Numbered from the stretch's first letter, positions 19,054 through 28,226 are shown. The stretch: 64,000 bases of DNA from UBA4416 sp048498515 (GCA_048498515.1 JBEHXV010000004.1:1-64000), one strand, 5' to 3'. Translations and numbers: made by a program. Notes: a model not told the origin generated them from the sequence alone.

Positions 19054-19458
19054 TCAGACCCTTAAAATGGAAAGTGCGAGGTACTTTTTAGGCTGTAAGC
19101 CACATTTAATCGAATCGAAGGAAATAATCGATTTAAAAGAAGGAGTAAGAGGATTAAAAAAGCAATGAAAAATGGATAAGATGGCAGGCGTATTGGCTTT
19201 TGCCAGAACTTCTTCACCGTCAAGGTCTTCTTCGCAAACAGCGGCATCTGAATAGATGTTTACATTGGAAGCGCTAACCTCTGTGAGATCCCTGTTTATT
19301 TTTTTAGGGCTGTGCGAAAAATCGGAGGTGATGAAATGGTCGGTTTGCCCATTGCTTGAAGCGGCTAAAAGGCTCGCGTTCACAAATACAAGCCTGAAAA
19401 TAAAAGCCAGGCAAATAAAGGTGGTTGTATTTATGATAAACCTTGGGCGGAGATTCAT
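19054..19458 (-). CDS. Small hypothetical exported protein
   Basis: About 134 residues with an N-terminal hydrophobic segment (TTTFICLAFIFRLVFVNASL) and a C-terminus rich in FF, LTP and KKYLALSI. Small proteins of this make-up accompany efflux genes in other Bacteroidota, as I recall, but the family has no name I can give. An in-frame ATG exists at 19488; the start at 19458 is chosen because a TAnnTTTG box at 19477-19484 would lie inside the longer form. Confidence 0.55.
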   Translation of the reverse strand: MNLRPRFIINTTTFICLAFIFRLVFVNASLLAASSNGQTDHFITSDFSHSPKKINRDLTEVSASNVNIYSDAAVCEEDLDGEEVLAKANTPAILSIFHCFFNPLTPSFKSIISFDSIKCGLQPKKYLALSILRV

Positions 19459-19476
19459 TTCATAGTTATTAGGGCG

Positions 19477-19484
19477 CAAAAATA
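19477..19484 (-). promoter_or_regulatory. Candidate -7 box (TATTTTTG, minus strand)
   Basis: Exact TAnnTTTG match. A TTG lies 23 bp upstream. It decides the start of the small exported protein in favour of 19458. Confidence 0.45.
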
Positions 19485-19562
19485 GCAATGGTTTTGTATA
19501 TAGAGCGCAATTTTACTAAAAATTAACATTAAAATAAGCCCTAATTCGGTGAAACCGGCATT

Positions 19563-19826
19563 TTATCCCCTGCTTCGGGTCTTTTCGCCTTTCTGCTTCA
19601 CCTTGCGGCGGTGTTTATGCTGAGGCTTGGTATTGAGCCTTTTTTCGGCTTTTGACGCTCTTTTTTCAGCTTTTTCGGCCCTCGCCCTCTCCCTGTGGTG
19701 TTCTTTTCTCATCACCATATCAGTATGATCTTTGGTTTCTTCGGGCGATTTTTGCTGCGCTTTTCCCCTTAAGGTCAAGTTCAACAGGAGCAATAAGCTT
19801 ATCCAATATGTGGCGCAATTTTTCAT
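19563..19826 (-). CDS. Small, highly charged secreted protein
   Basis: 87 residues: a clear signal peptide (SLLLLLNLTLRGKAQ), then almost only charged residues in a coiled-coil-like pattern (RERARAEKAEKRASKAEKRL) and a basic end. Not recognised. The signal peptide and helix-forming pattern suggest a real gene rather than a chance frame. Confidence 0.5.
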   Translation of the reverse strand: MKNCATYWISLLLLLNLTLRGKAQQKSPEETKDHTDMVMRKEHHRERARAEKAEKRASKAEKRLNTKPQHKHRRKVKQKGEKTRSRG

Positions 19827-20138
19827 TTTTAAACGCTAACAGGCAGTATTTAAGAGGTTCTTTCAAATCCAATACCACCCAAAACCTTCCTTTCCCCCTT
19901 AAGTGAAATGCTTTTGAGCTGGCGTTTTGGTGATATTATTCTACCATTACCGCAAAATGACCCCATCCTAAATAGGGCCTTAGCCTGTCAGGAATTTTTA
20001 TTTATGGGCGAAAATATGTACATTTAAGTAGGTGGTTGGGAATATGAACTTGCATATTCGTAAAAAGCGGAGAGATTCTAGCACTTATTGTAACCATAAT
20101 TTTCTATTATTTTTTTAGAACAACGAAATCATTTTTAA
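19827..20138. other. 312-bp gap between small secreted protein and the kinase unit
   Basis: AT-rich. It holds a short dyad GAATATG...CATATTC at 20040-20059 and a T run just before the next gene. No convincing promoter box and no open frame. Confidence 0.5.
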
Positions 20139-21095
20139 ATGAAAACGATTAAAATTTTTTTAGCGTCCTCGGCCGAATTAAAAGAAGACAGGGAACAACT
20201 TGAACTCCTGATTGGCAGAATAAATAAATCTAAAATCAAGAAAGGTGTTTTTTTTGAATTAATTATTTGGGAAGATTTTCTGGATGCAATGTCTCAAACA
20301 AGGCTTCAGGATGAATATAATAAAGCATTAAAAGAATGCGATGTCTTTATTTCTTTATTTTTTACTAAAGTGGGTATTTATACTGCCGAGGAGTTCGAAA
20401 CTGCATTCGGAAACTTTAAAGATACAGGCGAGCCTTTTATATATACCTATTTTAAAGAGTCTCAGGTAAACATTGGAAACTTATCAAGAGATGTGATCGG
20501 CTTATTTGATTTCAAGGATAAACTAAAAAAACTGGGACATTTCCCTACAAGTTATAGTAGTATAGAAGACCTGAAATATAAAATTACCGACCAGTTAAAT
20601 AAATTGCTCGAAAACAAATTGATCGGGGAAAAACCATTGAGCATTGAACCCCAGCTCCTGCAACTGCTTGAAAAGGAAAAGAGAAATTGCAAGGAGAACA
20701 ATATTTATGTATACGGCCCAAGTTTAATACTTGCTATTTTGCAAATTAAGAATGGATTGGTTTTTTCAGCGCTCGATCAGGTAAAAAAAGGGTATCCCCA
20801 GTTCTTAAAGGCAAAACTGGAAGATTTCATAGAAACCGGCTTGATACAGTCGGGAAAGGCAAAAGGGTTTGTTGAACAGGATTGGTTTTCGCGTGAAGAA
20901 ATAATTAACGCGGGGAACATAGCTAAAGCCGAAAGCTCGGAAAACATCAATGAAAAGCATTTGCTTCTTGGTATTTATGAAACAGGAGGTAACACCATAA
21001 AAATGATTAAGTCCGATTTAACGGAAAACTCCTGGAGCGATTTTTTAAGCCGCATAAAATCCAATAGAACAGATTACACACCAACAATAATTTAA
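20139..21095 (+). CDS. DUF4062/TIR-like protein with a Clp-N-like C-terminal domain
   Basis: 318 residues in two parts. Residues 4-130 read as a Rossmann/flavodoxin-like signalling domain of the DUF4062/TIR-like group: IFLASSAELKEDREQ, IIWEDFLDAMSQTRLQDEYN, ECDVFISLFFTKVGIYTAEE and EPFIYTYFK. Such domains head many NLR-like and anti-phage proteins. Residues ~188-295 look like one Clp N-terminal repeat: YGPSLILAILQI, FSREEIINAGNIAKAESS and NEKHLLLGIYETGGNTIKMI, matching the HLLLALL pattern of ClpA/ClpB N-domains, which bind substrates or adaptors. The kinase gene follows after 11 bp, so the two form a unit. Function is unknown; sensing and signalling is the best inference. Confidence 0.7.
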   Translation: MKTIKIFLASSAELKEDREQLELLIGRINKSKIKKGVFFELIIWEDFLDAMSQTRLQDEYNKALKECDVFISLFFTKVGIYTAEEFETAFGNFKDTGEPFIYTYFKESQVNIGNLSRDVIGLFDFKDKLKKLGHFPTSYSSIEDLKYKITDQLNKLLENKLIGEKPLSIEPQLLQLLEKEKRNCKENNIYVYGPSLILAILQIKNGLVFSALDQVKKGYPQFLKAKLEDFIETGLIQSGKAKGFVEQDWFSREEIINAGNIAKAESSENINEKHLLLGIYETGGNTIKMIKSDLTENSWSDFLSRIKSNRTDYTPTII

Positions 21096-21106
21096 AACTC
21101 ATAAAA

Positions 21107-24100
21107 ATGAGCGCTAAAATATCCGGAAACCCACTTAGTTTAATAACTCCAATAGCCGAGGGGTATATCAACTTTAATGAAGCCTTAGCGACCGATAAAT
21201 CTGAAGAAAATTTCAGGTCATCAAAAGCATCATTAGGCCATTTCTTCATTCATGATGTCAGATATGGAGGCATGGGCGAAGTGTTTCTATGCTCGTTTAA
21301 GGAAAATGAAAAACCTATTTTAGCCTTAAAAACATTTCAAAAGCAATTTTTTTTCAATCCTGTACACCGGATCACATTTTTAAACGAAGCTGTAAACTGG
21401 TCAAGATTATCGGGTTTACCTCATATAATGCCCGTAGTTGGAATGGAAGAAATAGATAACAGGCTCTTTATAACCATGCCCTGTTTTTTGAATGATGGAC
21501 AACCTAAAACGTATAGAGATGTGCTTGATGATAAATCCTGTTCATTCGATCAAAAACTAAAACTTTTTTGGCAATGTGTTTTAGGGATGAAGTTTGTAAA
21601 CCAAAGGTTTAAAGGACTTGTTCATGGTGATTTAAAACCTGAAAACCTCATGGTCGTCAACGAGGAAGTATTTGTAACTGACTTTGGCCTTTCAAAAACG
21701 ATTGAAGAATTAAAAAATCCCCAGATAAAAATTAATTTGAGCAGTACACTTGCATACAAAGCCCCTGAATTATGGGATAAGCAAGGCTCGCCCTCAGAAA
21801 AATCAGATGTGTATGCTTTAGGAGTTATTCTTTATGAATTAATAATGGGTACACGCCCACATAAGGCAACCTCTGCCGAAGAATGGGCCATTGCTCACAA
21901 AAGTGCATTACCGGCGGTACCAAAAGAAATTTCCGGAGATAAGAAGAAATTACTGGAGCTGGCCATTACCTGCCTGAATAGTGATGCTGAAAAAAGACCA
22001 GATCATGAAACCCTTTTCAAAGAATTTACTTCCATTTGGGCTCAGCTCGATCCAATTGACAATTTTATAGCTCTTGCGAATGAGAGTCAAGCTATTTCTA
22101 ACTATAACCTTCTGCAAAAATCAATTAAGGGAAGTATTGTGCGAGGATTATTAAAACTGAAGCGACCCGATTTGGTTTTGGAAGAGCTAAAAGATGACGA
22201 AGAAGATTCTCTTACCTCAGAACTCTTACACACAAAAGCTACAAGCTTATCTTTAACCAACAGGGACGAAGAAGCTATAGTAATTTTTCAGACCCTGCTT
22301 AAGCGTAAACTATCGAAAAGTTTAGAAGTGAATTGTTTAAGTGAGCTGGCACTGTCATTAAAGCGAACCGAAAAATTTTCGGAAGCCGAAAAAATTTACC
22401 TGGACCTGTTGACCCAGGTTAAAAAAGAGGAACTTCCTAAAATTTATACAAACCTTGGTACAGTATATTTAGCAAGCGGAAATTACAAAAAGGCCATTTC
22501 CTGCCTTATGGAAATGCTAAAAGAAAATCCTGATATAGAACAAGGCTGGGGCAATTTGGGTTTGGCATATTTAGCTTCTAATGACATTGATAAGGCCATA
22601 ACAAGTTTTAATAAAGGCTTATCGCTAAATCCGGGGCAACCATTTATCCAGGTGCAGCTAGCTGCGGCCTACCTGGAACGCGAAGAACCTGATAAAAGTT
22701 ATGCGCTGTTGGACAGTGCGTACAATCAAGGTTATGCATCAAGATTTTGGCTTGAGAACATGCTCATAACCTGCCATTGGTTAAACAGGGAAGATGAATT
22801 AAATGAGTTGCTACATTTAGCGCGTGTTGATTTGGAAGAAGCTGACTTTAAACAAATAATGGACAAGGTTTTAGAGCGATTGGAAAAATTTAAAAACAAA
22901 TCGACTCCAAACGATACTTTAAATACAAGCGCCGGCTTGAAAAATGAAGCAATAAACAATAACCATTTACCTTCTGAGAGTGACCCCCTACCTGATGAAA
23001 TATCTGAAAATGATATAAAGAATAGTGAACAGCAGGGCTTGGCTGGTGAGCCGGTTGGATTTTCACTACCATTCCTGAATTTCAGATATTACATGGATGA
23101 AAATAATTTTTCAATAGATTATTATGACGATACTGCGAATGCTGAGAAATTTTCTAAAAATTTCAAAAGAGCTTTTAATCAGGCAAAGCGTGATCCCAAT
23201 ATGAAATTAAAGAACATGCAACTCCGCACGACTATGTTGTACTTTACAGAGTGTGAGAATTGCGGAATCGAAATTTTGACAAACCGGGATGAAAAAAAAG
23301 CATTGAGTTGCCGGAAATGCGATCATAGATTTGCAACCAAGGTTAAGTCAAATCCCATGCTTCAAAAATTGCTCAACAAATGCCTGAAGCTTTTGGAAAT
23401 AAAAACAGAGAATATAAAAGGACAAAGTGTTTTAATTATAGTTCAACCCTACCCGGGCGATGATTTAGAGCTAATCCACGAATTTTTTATGGATTATGGT
23501 TATTCTGAGAGGAAGATCATGAATGATAAATTGGTGTTTTATTTACAGGAAAACCTGGCTAAGCGGGGGCATTTTTCAAGAGAAGACCCTGTGCTGGCTT
23601 ATGTTAAAGATTTTTCACAAGCGGCCGTCATTTACGAGGGCCAAACCCCTCCGGAGGTAGATAAACAAATGGGCTTGTTAAGAACGCTTTATCGTAATTT
23701 ACGATCAGGGTCCATGATGTTTGATCCAAACCCAAATGATGTGGCAGGATTAATGTTTATTGGTAAAAACCCGGAAGCATTATCTAAATTGGAAGAAAAG
23801 CTTTTAACCAAACCTGACGATTTAGTATTAAATAGTATAAAAATCCAGATTTACATGGAGCTTGGAAGGACACAGGAAGTAGTAAAACTTGCAGATCATC
23901 TTTTGAAAATTTACCCTAATGAAGCAATGGCATGGGCGCAAATGGGAACAATTTATTATAAAATAAAAGAAACCAAAAAAGCAATACCTTTTTTAGAACG
24001 TGCCTTCACAATGGATCCTTTAGAGAAACACACTTTAATAAGTTTAATGTACTGCTATAAAACTACTGGTCAGGACGAAGCTTTTCATAAAGCCATGTTG

Positions 24101-24127
24101 CAGTTAAATGCCCTGGGAGGTTATTAA
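21107..24127 (+). CDS. Ser/Thr protein kinase with TPR repeats and a zinc ribbon
   Basis: 1006 residues. Residues ~45-300 are a Hanks-type kinase: glycine loop YGGMGEVFL, K75 in ALKTF, catalytic HGDLKPEN (D175), DFG (192-194), the APE motif, and SDVYALGVILYELIMG. The residue before the catalytic D is G, not R, so it is a non-RD kinase. TPR repeats follow from ~340 (EEAIVIFQTLLKRKL, YTNLGTVYLASGNYKKAIS, GWGNLGLAYLASNDIDKAIT). A four-cysteine zinc ribbon sits at C716/C719/C735/C738. A second TPR block ends the protein. No membrane helix and no PASTA domain: a soluble kinase. Co-directional with the DUF4062-type gene. Confidence 0.85.
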   Translation: MSAKISGNPLSLITPIAEGYINFNEALATDKSEENFRSSKASLGHFFIHDVRYGGMGEVFLCSFKENEKPILALKTFQKQFFFNPVHRITFLNEAVNWSRLSGLPHIMPVVGMEEIDNRLFITMPCFLNDGQPKTYRDVLDDKSCSFDQKLKLFWQCVLGMKFVNQRFKGLVHGDLKPENLMVVNEEVFVTDFGLSKTIEELKNPQIKINLSSTLAYKAPELWDKQGSPSEKSDVYALGVILYELIMGTRPHKATSAEEWAIAHKSALPAVPKEISGDKKKLLELAITCLNSDAEKRPDHETLFKEFTSIWAQLDPIDNFIALANESQAISNYNLLQKSIKGSIVRGLLKLKRPDLVLEELKDDEEDSLTSELLHTKATSLSLTNRDEEAIVIFQTLLKRKLSKSLEVNCLSELALSLKRTEKFSEAEKIYLDLLTQVKKEELPKIYTNLGTVYLASGNYKKAISCLMEMLKENPDIEQGWGNLGLAYLASNDIDKAITSFNKGLSLNPGQPFIQVQLAAAYLEREEPDKSYALLDSAYNQGYASRFWLENMLITCHWLNREDELNELLHLARVDLEEADFKQIMDKVLERLEKFKNKSTPNDTLNTSAGLKNEAINNNHLPSESDPLPDEISENDIKNSEQQGLAGEPVGFSLPFLNFRYYMDENNFSIDYYDDTANAEKFSKNFKRAFNQAKRDPNMKLKNMQLRTTMLYFTECENCGIEILTNRDEKKALSCRKCDHRFATKVKSNPMLQKLLNKCLKLLEIKTENIKGQSVLIIVQPYPGDDLELIHEFFMDYGYSERKIMNDKLVFYLQENLAKRGHFSREDPVLAYVKDFSQAAVIYEGQTPPEVDKQMGLLRTLYRNLRSGSMMFDPNPNDVAGLMFIGKNPEALSKLEEKLLTKPDDLVLNSIKIQIYMELGRTQEVVKLADHLLKIYPNEAMAWAQMGTIYYKIKETKKAIPFLERAFTMDPLEKHTLISLMYCYKTTGQDEAFHKAMLQLNALGGY

Positions 24128-24210
24128 AATAGTTCATTTATAACACTAACCAATTAATGCGGCATTCCTTATGCCTGACATATTTTAAGTATATGGCGTA
24201 TATTTGAGCC

Positions 24211-24744
24211 ATGCATACTACCAGGGCTCACGAATACCATATTGTACAAAGCACGCCTGCCGATATGGATCGTATTTTTTCGTTCTTTGATGCGGCTATT
24301 GCCTACCAGCAACAAAAGGGTTACGACCTCTGGCCACAGTTTAGCAGGGAAATGATCGGGGCCGAAATAACAGAAGGAAGGCATTGGAAGATCATGGATG
24401 GAGAAGACATAGCCTGTGTTTTCTCTGTTTTGTATAACGACCCGGTGATATGGATGGAACGCGACCTGGAGCCTGCTGTTTATTTGCACCGTATTGCGGT
24501 TAATCCTTTATATAAAGGCAAGGGCATGATGGGGCACATCAGGCTTTGGGCCATGAAACATGCCGGTGAAAACAACAAACGCTATGTGCGCATGGATACC
24601 TGGGGCAATAACGAGGTGCTGAGGAATTATTACATCAGCTGCGGCTTTCATTACATTGGTCAGCAACAACTGAAAAACACAGCCGGTTTGCCTGCTCATT
24701 ACGGGGGCAACCATTTAAGCCTGTTTCAAATTGAGGTTAAATAA
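24211..24744 (+). CDS. GNAT-family N-acetyltransferase
   Basis: 177 residues of GNAT fold. Motif A is visible at HRIAVNPLYKGKGMMGHIRL (acetyl-CoA pyrophosphate loop), and motif B near RMDTWGNNEVLRNYYISCGF. It transfers an acetyl group from acetyl-CoA; the acceptor is unknown. Same strand as the kinase gene but 83 bp away. Confidence 0.85.
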   Translation: MHTTRAHEYHIVQSTPADMDRIFSFFDAAIAYQQQKGYDLWPQFSREMIGAEITEGRHWKIMDGEDIACVFSVLYNDPVIWMERDLEPAVYLHRIAVNPLYKGKGMMGHIRLWAMKHAGENNKRYVRMDTWGNNEVLRNYYISCGFHYIGQQQLKNTAGLPAHYGGNHLSLFQIEVK

Positions 24745-24805
24745 TACGGCCACGGTTTGCATTTCTCAGCTATCTTGTTACTTTTACAGTATCTAGTTTA
24801 GTTTT

Positions 24806-26776
24806 ATGATGAACCCCCGTTATCTGTTACTATATGGCTTTACGGTACTATGCTTATTGGTGAACCATGCCTATGCGCAACAAACCAAGATCGATTCGTT
24901 GCTGCTGGTTTTAAAGAACGCGCCCAACGACACCAATAAAATTGTAAAGTACGAAGATGTCGTGTGGGAATACCTTTACTCCGATCCCGAAAAAGCGCTG
25001 ACCTATGCTACACAGGAACTGGAGCTTGCCCAAAAGCTTAACTTTAAACAAGGCATCAGCGTGGCTGAAAATTCCATTGGCATTTACTATAATACACAGG
25101 GCGATTTTGTGAATACCCTGGTGCATTTTTTAAAATCGTTGAAACTGCAGGAAGAGTTGAATGATAAGGCTGGCCTTGCAAGCTCTTACTGCAACATTGG
25201 TAATGTATACCGCAACCAGCAAGACCTTGTCAAAGCATTGGAGTATTATAACAAAGCGCTAAAGATGGCGCGGGAAACAAAGATCAGGAGCCTGGAAGCA
25301 ACGTCGCTTGGGAATATAGGAATTGTGTATGCCCATCAAAATGACAATGACAAAGCACTCGATCATTTTTTGGGAGCAGTTAAGATCAACGAAGAGATAG
25401 GAAATAAAAGAGGCATGGCTACCTTCCTGGGGAATGTGGGACTTATTTATTTCGAAAAAGGTGATAATGCAAAGGCGCTCGAATGCTATTCGAAAGCCAT
25501 GCAAATAGACGAAGAGATTGGAAATAAGAACGACTATACCAGGCAATTGTGCAATATCGGGAGCCTGTATGTAAAACAAAAAAAATACAAGGAAGCTGGA
25601 GATCATCTTGGCAGGTCGCTGGCCATGGCAAAAGAAATAGGAAGCAAATCCCTCATTGCCGAAAACTACAATCATTTTTATCAGCTCGATAGCGCGCAGG
25701 GTAATTACAAAAGCGCACTTGAGGACCATAAATTGTTTATTGCTTACCGCGACAGCATTAATAATGAAGAAGCCCGCGAAAAGAACCTGCAGGTAAGCAT
25801 GCAGTATGATTTTGATAAAAAGCAGGCCGCCATTCAGGCAGAGCAGGATAAAAAGGACGCGATTGCCGAGCAGGAAAAACGCAAGCAGCAGGTAGTTACC
25901 TGGGCTATTACCGGCGGGCTTTTCCTGTTGCTCGTTATCGCCCTCATCATTTTCCGTTCGCTTCGCATCACGCAATCGCAAAAAAAGATCATTAGCGAAA
26001 AAAGCGATCAGCTGAGCGAAGCTCTCAGGGATGTAAATGCCAGCATTGTGTATGCCAAACGCATCCAGCAAGCCAAGCTTCCTAAAAAAGAAGACATCAA
26101 TACACTTTTTAATGACAATTTTATTTTATTCAGGCCAAAGGATATTGTGAGTGGTGATTTTTACTGGATGGAAACGGTGAACGACCAGGTTGTATTTGCC
26201 GCCTGCGATTGTACCGGGCATGGCGTGCCCGGCGCCATGGTATCGGTTGTGTGTCACAATGCACTAAACAGGGCGGTGAGGGAATTTGGACTGATACAGC
26301 CTGCCGCCATATTGGATAAAACTGCCGAGATAGTAATTGAAAATTTCAGTAAGAGCGAAGAGGAAATTAAAGACGGGATGGATATTTCGCTTTGCACCTT
26401 TGATCCTAAAACAAATACCCTGCAGTGGGCGGGCGCTAACAACCCATTATGGCTGGTTAGAAATGGAGAACTTACTGAGGTAAAAGCCAACAAACAACCG
26501 GTTGGCATGCACGAGAACAATCAGCCCTTTACCAACCATACCTTTAAGCTCAGCAGCGGCGATGTGTTATACCTGTTCACTGATGGTTATGCCGACCAGT
26601 TTGGCGGCGAAAGCGGGCAGAAAAAACTAACACGTAAACGCTTCAAGGACCTGATCTTGTCTCTTCAGCAGAAATCGCTGAACGAGCAGGGTATAGAGCT
26701 CGACAGCTTTATTGCCAACTACCGCAAAAATGTAGAGCAGGTAGATGATATATTGGTGATGGGCGTAAAGGTTTGA
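24806..26776 (+). CDS. TPR protein with C-terminal SpoIIE/PP2C phosphatase domain
   Basis: Signal peptide, then about six TPR repeats (GLASSYCNIGNVYRNQQDLV, SLGNIGIVYAHQNDNDKALD, ATFLGNVGLIYFEKGDNAKA), a coiled segment, one membrane helix (~residues 368-388), and a cytoplasmic SpoIIE domain: FRPKDIVSGDFYWM, CDCTGHGVPGAMVSV, GADNP-like GANNPLWLV and FTDGYADQFGG. SpoIIE-type enzymes remove phosphate from serine or threonine, often on anti-sigma antagonists. The TPR half faces the periplasm. No sigma or STAS partner is adjacent; a Ser/Thr kinase is encoded 680 bp upstream. Confidence 0.88.
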   Translation: MMNPRYLLLYGFTVLCLLVNHAYAQQTKIDSLLLVLKNAPNDTNKIVKYEDVVWEYLYSDPEKALTYATQELELAQKLNFKQGISVAENSIGIYYNTQGDFVNTLVHFLKSLKLQEELNDKAGLASSYCNIGNVYRNQQDLVKALEYYNKALKMARETKIRSLEATSLGNIGIVYAHQNDNDKALDHFLGAVKINEEIGNKRGMATFLGNVGLIYFEKGDNAKALECYSKAMQIDEEIGNKNDYTRQLCNIGSLYVKQKKYKEAGDHLGRSLAMAKEIGSKSLIAENYNHFYQLDSAQGNYKSALEDHKLFIAYRDSINNEEAREKNLQVSMQYDFDKKQAAIQAEQDKKDAIAEQEKRKQQVVTWAITGGLFLLLVIALIIFRSLRITQSQKKIISEKSDQLSEALRDVNASIVYAKRIQQAKLPKKEDINTLFNDNFILFRPKDIVSGDFYWMETVNDQVVFAACDCTGHGVPGAMVSVVCHNALNRAVREFGLIQPAAILDKTAEIVIENFSKSEEEIKDGMDISLCTFDPKTNTLQWAGANNPLWLVRNGELTEVKANKQPVGMHENNQPFTNHTFKLSSGDVLYLFTDGYADQFGGESGQKKLTRKRFKDLILSLQQKSLNEQGIELDSFIANYRKNVEQVDDILVMGVKV

Positions 26777-27451
26777 TTAACACCCGTCGCCACGTTCAAT
26801 AGATTTAATAATCTCGTATTTTGTTTCCGATAAGGACTGTGAATTTCGGAACCAGAAATCAACAATGGTTTTGCCATTAAATTTTATAAGCGCAGTGCAT
26901 TGCGATATTCTGGCACCTGCTGTACGATAAGACAAGAGCGCGATGTTTTTACCCATTCCAAAATAAACCAATTGCTTGTCTGCCAGGCCGCATTTGTTTC
27001 CTACTGGTACACACAGGCTATCCTGTTTCTCTTTATTATAATTGCTTTTAAATGCCATATCCTGAATGTCGCCAGGCCACCATTTTTCACCGGGATTGGC
27101 GATGTTGAATTTTTTACCGGGCGAAATACTGTCCAAAAAGGCAGCTATAAATTCAGGAATCTCAGCCTTTATTTTTTTATCTTCCAGTGTTTCTGTTTCA
27201 AGATCGTCGAGCAAAAAGAGCCAGTTTTTATCCGACCAAATAATGACCGTATCAACGTTGTATCTTCCATGAGTCATCGAAATGCTGCTTTTGCTTTCCT
27301 GCTTTCTCTGCACTTTTAAATCCTCATCGGCAGTTTGTGCAAAAAATTCGGTATAGGCAATAAAGCATATGACAAAGAGCCCTAACGATAGTTTAGTAAT
27401 GGTTGCAAAGGGATTAGTGTAGCGCTTGGCGATGTTGTTCCAAAGTTTCAT
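26777..27451 (-). CDS. Hypothetical exported protein
   Basis: Not recognised. About 224 residues with one N-terminal membrane or signal segment (LSLGLFVICFIAYTEFFAQ) and a soluble domain with WSDKNWLFLLDDLETE and a WFRNSQSLSETKYEIIKSIE end. An in-frame start exists 48 bases upstream; the ATG at 27451 (MKLWNN) puts the signal segment near the N-terminus. The gene converges on the SpoIIE gene with no gap. Confidence 0.55.
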   Translation of the reverse strand: MKLWNNIAKRYTNPFATITKLSLGLFVICFIAYTEFFAQTADEDLKVQRKQESKSSISMTHGRYNVDTVIIWSDKNWLFLLDDLETETLEDKKIKAEIPEFIAAFLDSISPGKKFNIANPGEKWWPGDIQDMAFKSNYNKEKQDSLCVPVGNKCGLADKQLVYFGMGKNIALLSYRTAGARISQCTALIKFNGKTIVDFWFRNSQSLSETKYEIIKSIERGDGC

Positions 27452-27495
27452 GTTATTATTTTTAATTATACACTGATAAATTAATTGCCAGTTCG

Positions 27496-27511
27496 TCACG
27501 ACACGTCGTGA
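27496..27511. repeat. 16-bp palindrome TCACGACACGTCGTGA
   Basis: Intergenic. The same sequence with a different centre (TT for AC) occurs at 59348-59363 inside a coding gene. Confidence 0.6.
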
Positions 27512-27536
27512 GAGTCGAGAAGTGATATTTGTTTTA

Positions 27537-28079
27537 CTATCCCACCACTTTTTTCACTTCATCATCCGTTAAAAAATGAAAGTCGCGCAGCAAGGAACCG
27601 CCCACGCCGCCGCTTAAATAACGGTATCCTGCTACGGTGTCGGTATAACTCCTTACAATCTGTATCACAATAACAAGCTCCCGTTTGCCGGTATAAGAGC
27701 TATAAACATAAGCCAGCTTCGGCAACGTAATATCATCATAAGGCTTCACATAGGGGTTTTCCAAACCGCCATAATGGTGAATGGCCTTGCCGTATTTTAC
27801 TTCGTCGTAAGTCGGGAGCCTGCCGTTAACCACCTGCACTTTATCCCAGAATTTAATAGGTACAGGAGGAAAGCTAAGGTCATCAGGACAATCAAAATGC
27901 GTATAAAGTGCTCCGTCTGGATGGTAACCTGCATGCGCATCGTATTTAATAGGGTTGTTGGCGCCCGGATTTGGAACAGGAGCAGGCTGACTGACCACGA
28001 CAGGTGTCAGGTCTCTTTTTTCGTCACAGCTCATTAAACAGGTAGCACCGCTCAGGAGTAATAAAACAAATGGTTTCAT
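27537..28079 (-). CDS. Hypothetical lipoprotein
   Basis: 180 residues. Lipoprotein signal ATCLMSC, a proline-rich linker (SQPAPVPNPGANNP), then a domain of ~130 residues with KYDAHAGYHPDGALYTHFDC, not recognised. Divergent from the histidine kinase, with a -7 box of its own. Confidence 0.68.
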   Translation of the reverse strand: MKPFVLLLLSGATCLMSCDEKRDLTPVVVSQPAPVPNPGANNPIKYDAHAGYHPDGALYTHFDCPDDLSFPPVPIKFWDKVQVVNGRLPTYDEVKYGKAIHHYGGLENPYVKPYDDITLPKLAYVYSSYTGKRELVIVIQIVRSYTDTVAGYRYLSGGVGGSLLRDFHFLTDDEVKKVVG

Positions 28080-28112
28080 AGGATGTAGTGTTATGACATT
28101 AATTTAATATCA

Positions 28113-28120
28113 CAAAACTA
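28113..28120 (-). promoter_or_regulatory. Candidate -7 box (TAGTTTTG, minus strand)
   Basis: Exact TAnnTTTG match 34 bp upstream of the lipoprotein start. It faces away from the kinase promoter. Confidence 0.45.
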
Positions 28121-28142
28121 TGTTTTATAAAAACACCACCCT

Positions 28143-28181
28143 GTTATTAAGGAGTTATTGGCTTGTTAACGACTTGTTAAT
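28143..28181 (+). promoter_or_regulatory. Four tandem 11-bp-spaced GTTAWY half-sites
   Basis: GTTATT, GTTATT, GTTAAC and GTTAAT begin at 28143, 28154, 28165 and 28176, exactly 11 bp apart. One face of the helix every turn is typical of OmpR-family response regulator binding. They lie between the divergent lipoprotein and histidine-kinase promoters, so the partner regulator at 29479 may bind here; that link is inference. Confidence 0.6.
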
Positions 28182-28208
28182 GTAAAACAATAGCTTATAG
28201 AAAATGCC

Positions 28209-28216
28209 TAATTTTG
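28209..28216 (+). promoter_or_regulatory. Candidate -7 box (TAATTTTG)
   Basis: Exact TAnnTTTG match 10 bp before the kinase start codon, giving a very short leader. No -33 TTTG at the normal distance, which fits a promoter that needs an activator. Confidence 0.5.
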
Positions 28217-28226
28217 GCTTATCATC

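Noticed and set aside
18965..19168. Plus-strand 67-residue frame near the small exported protein gene
   Set aside because: Overlaps the better-supported minus-strand gene; no signal or motif.
25259..26071. Minus-strand 270-residue frame inside the TPR-SpoIIE gene
   Set aside because: Antisense shadow of TPR repeats.
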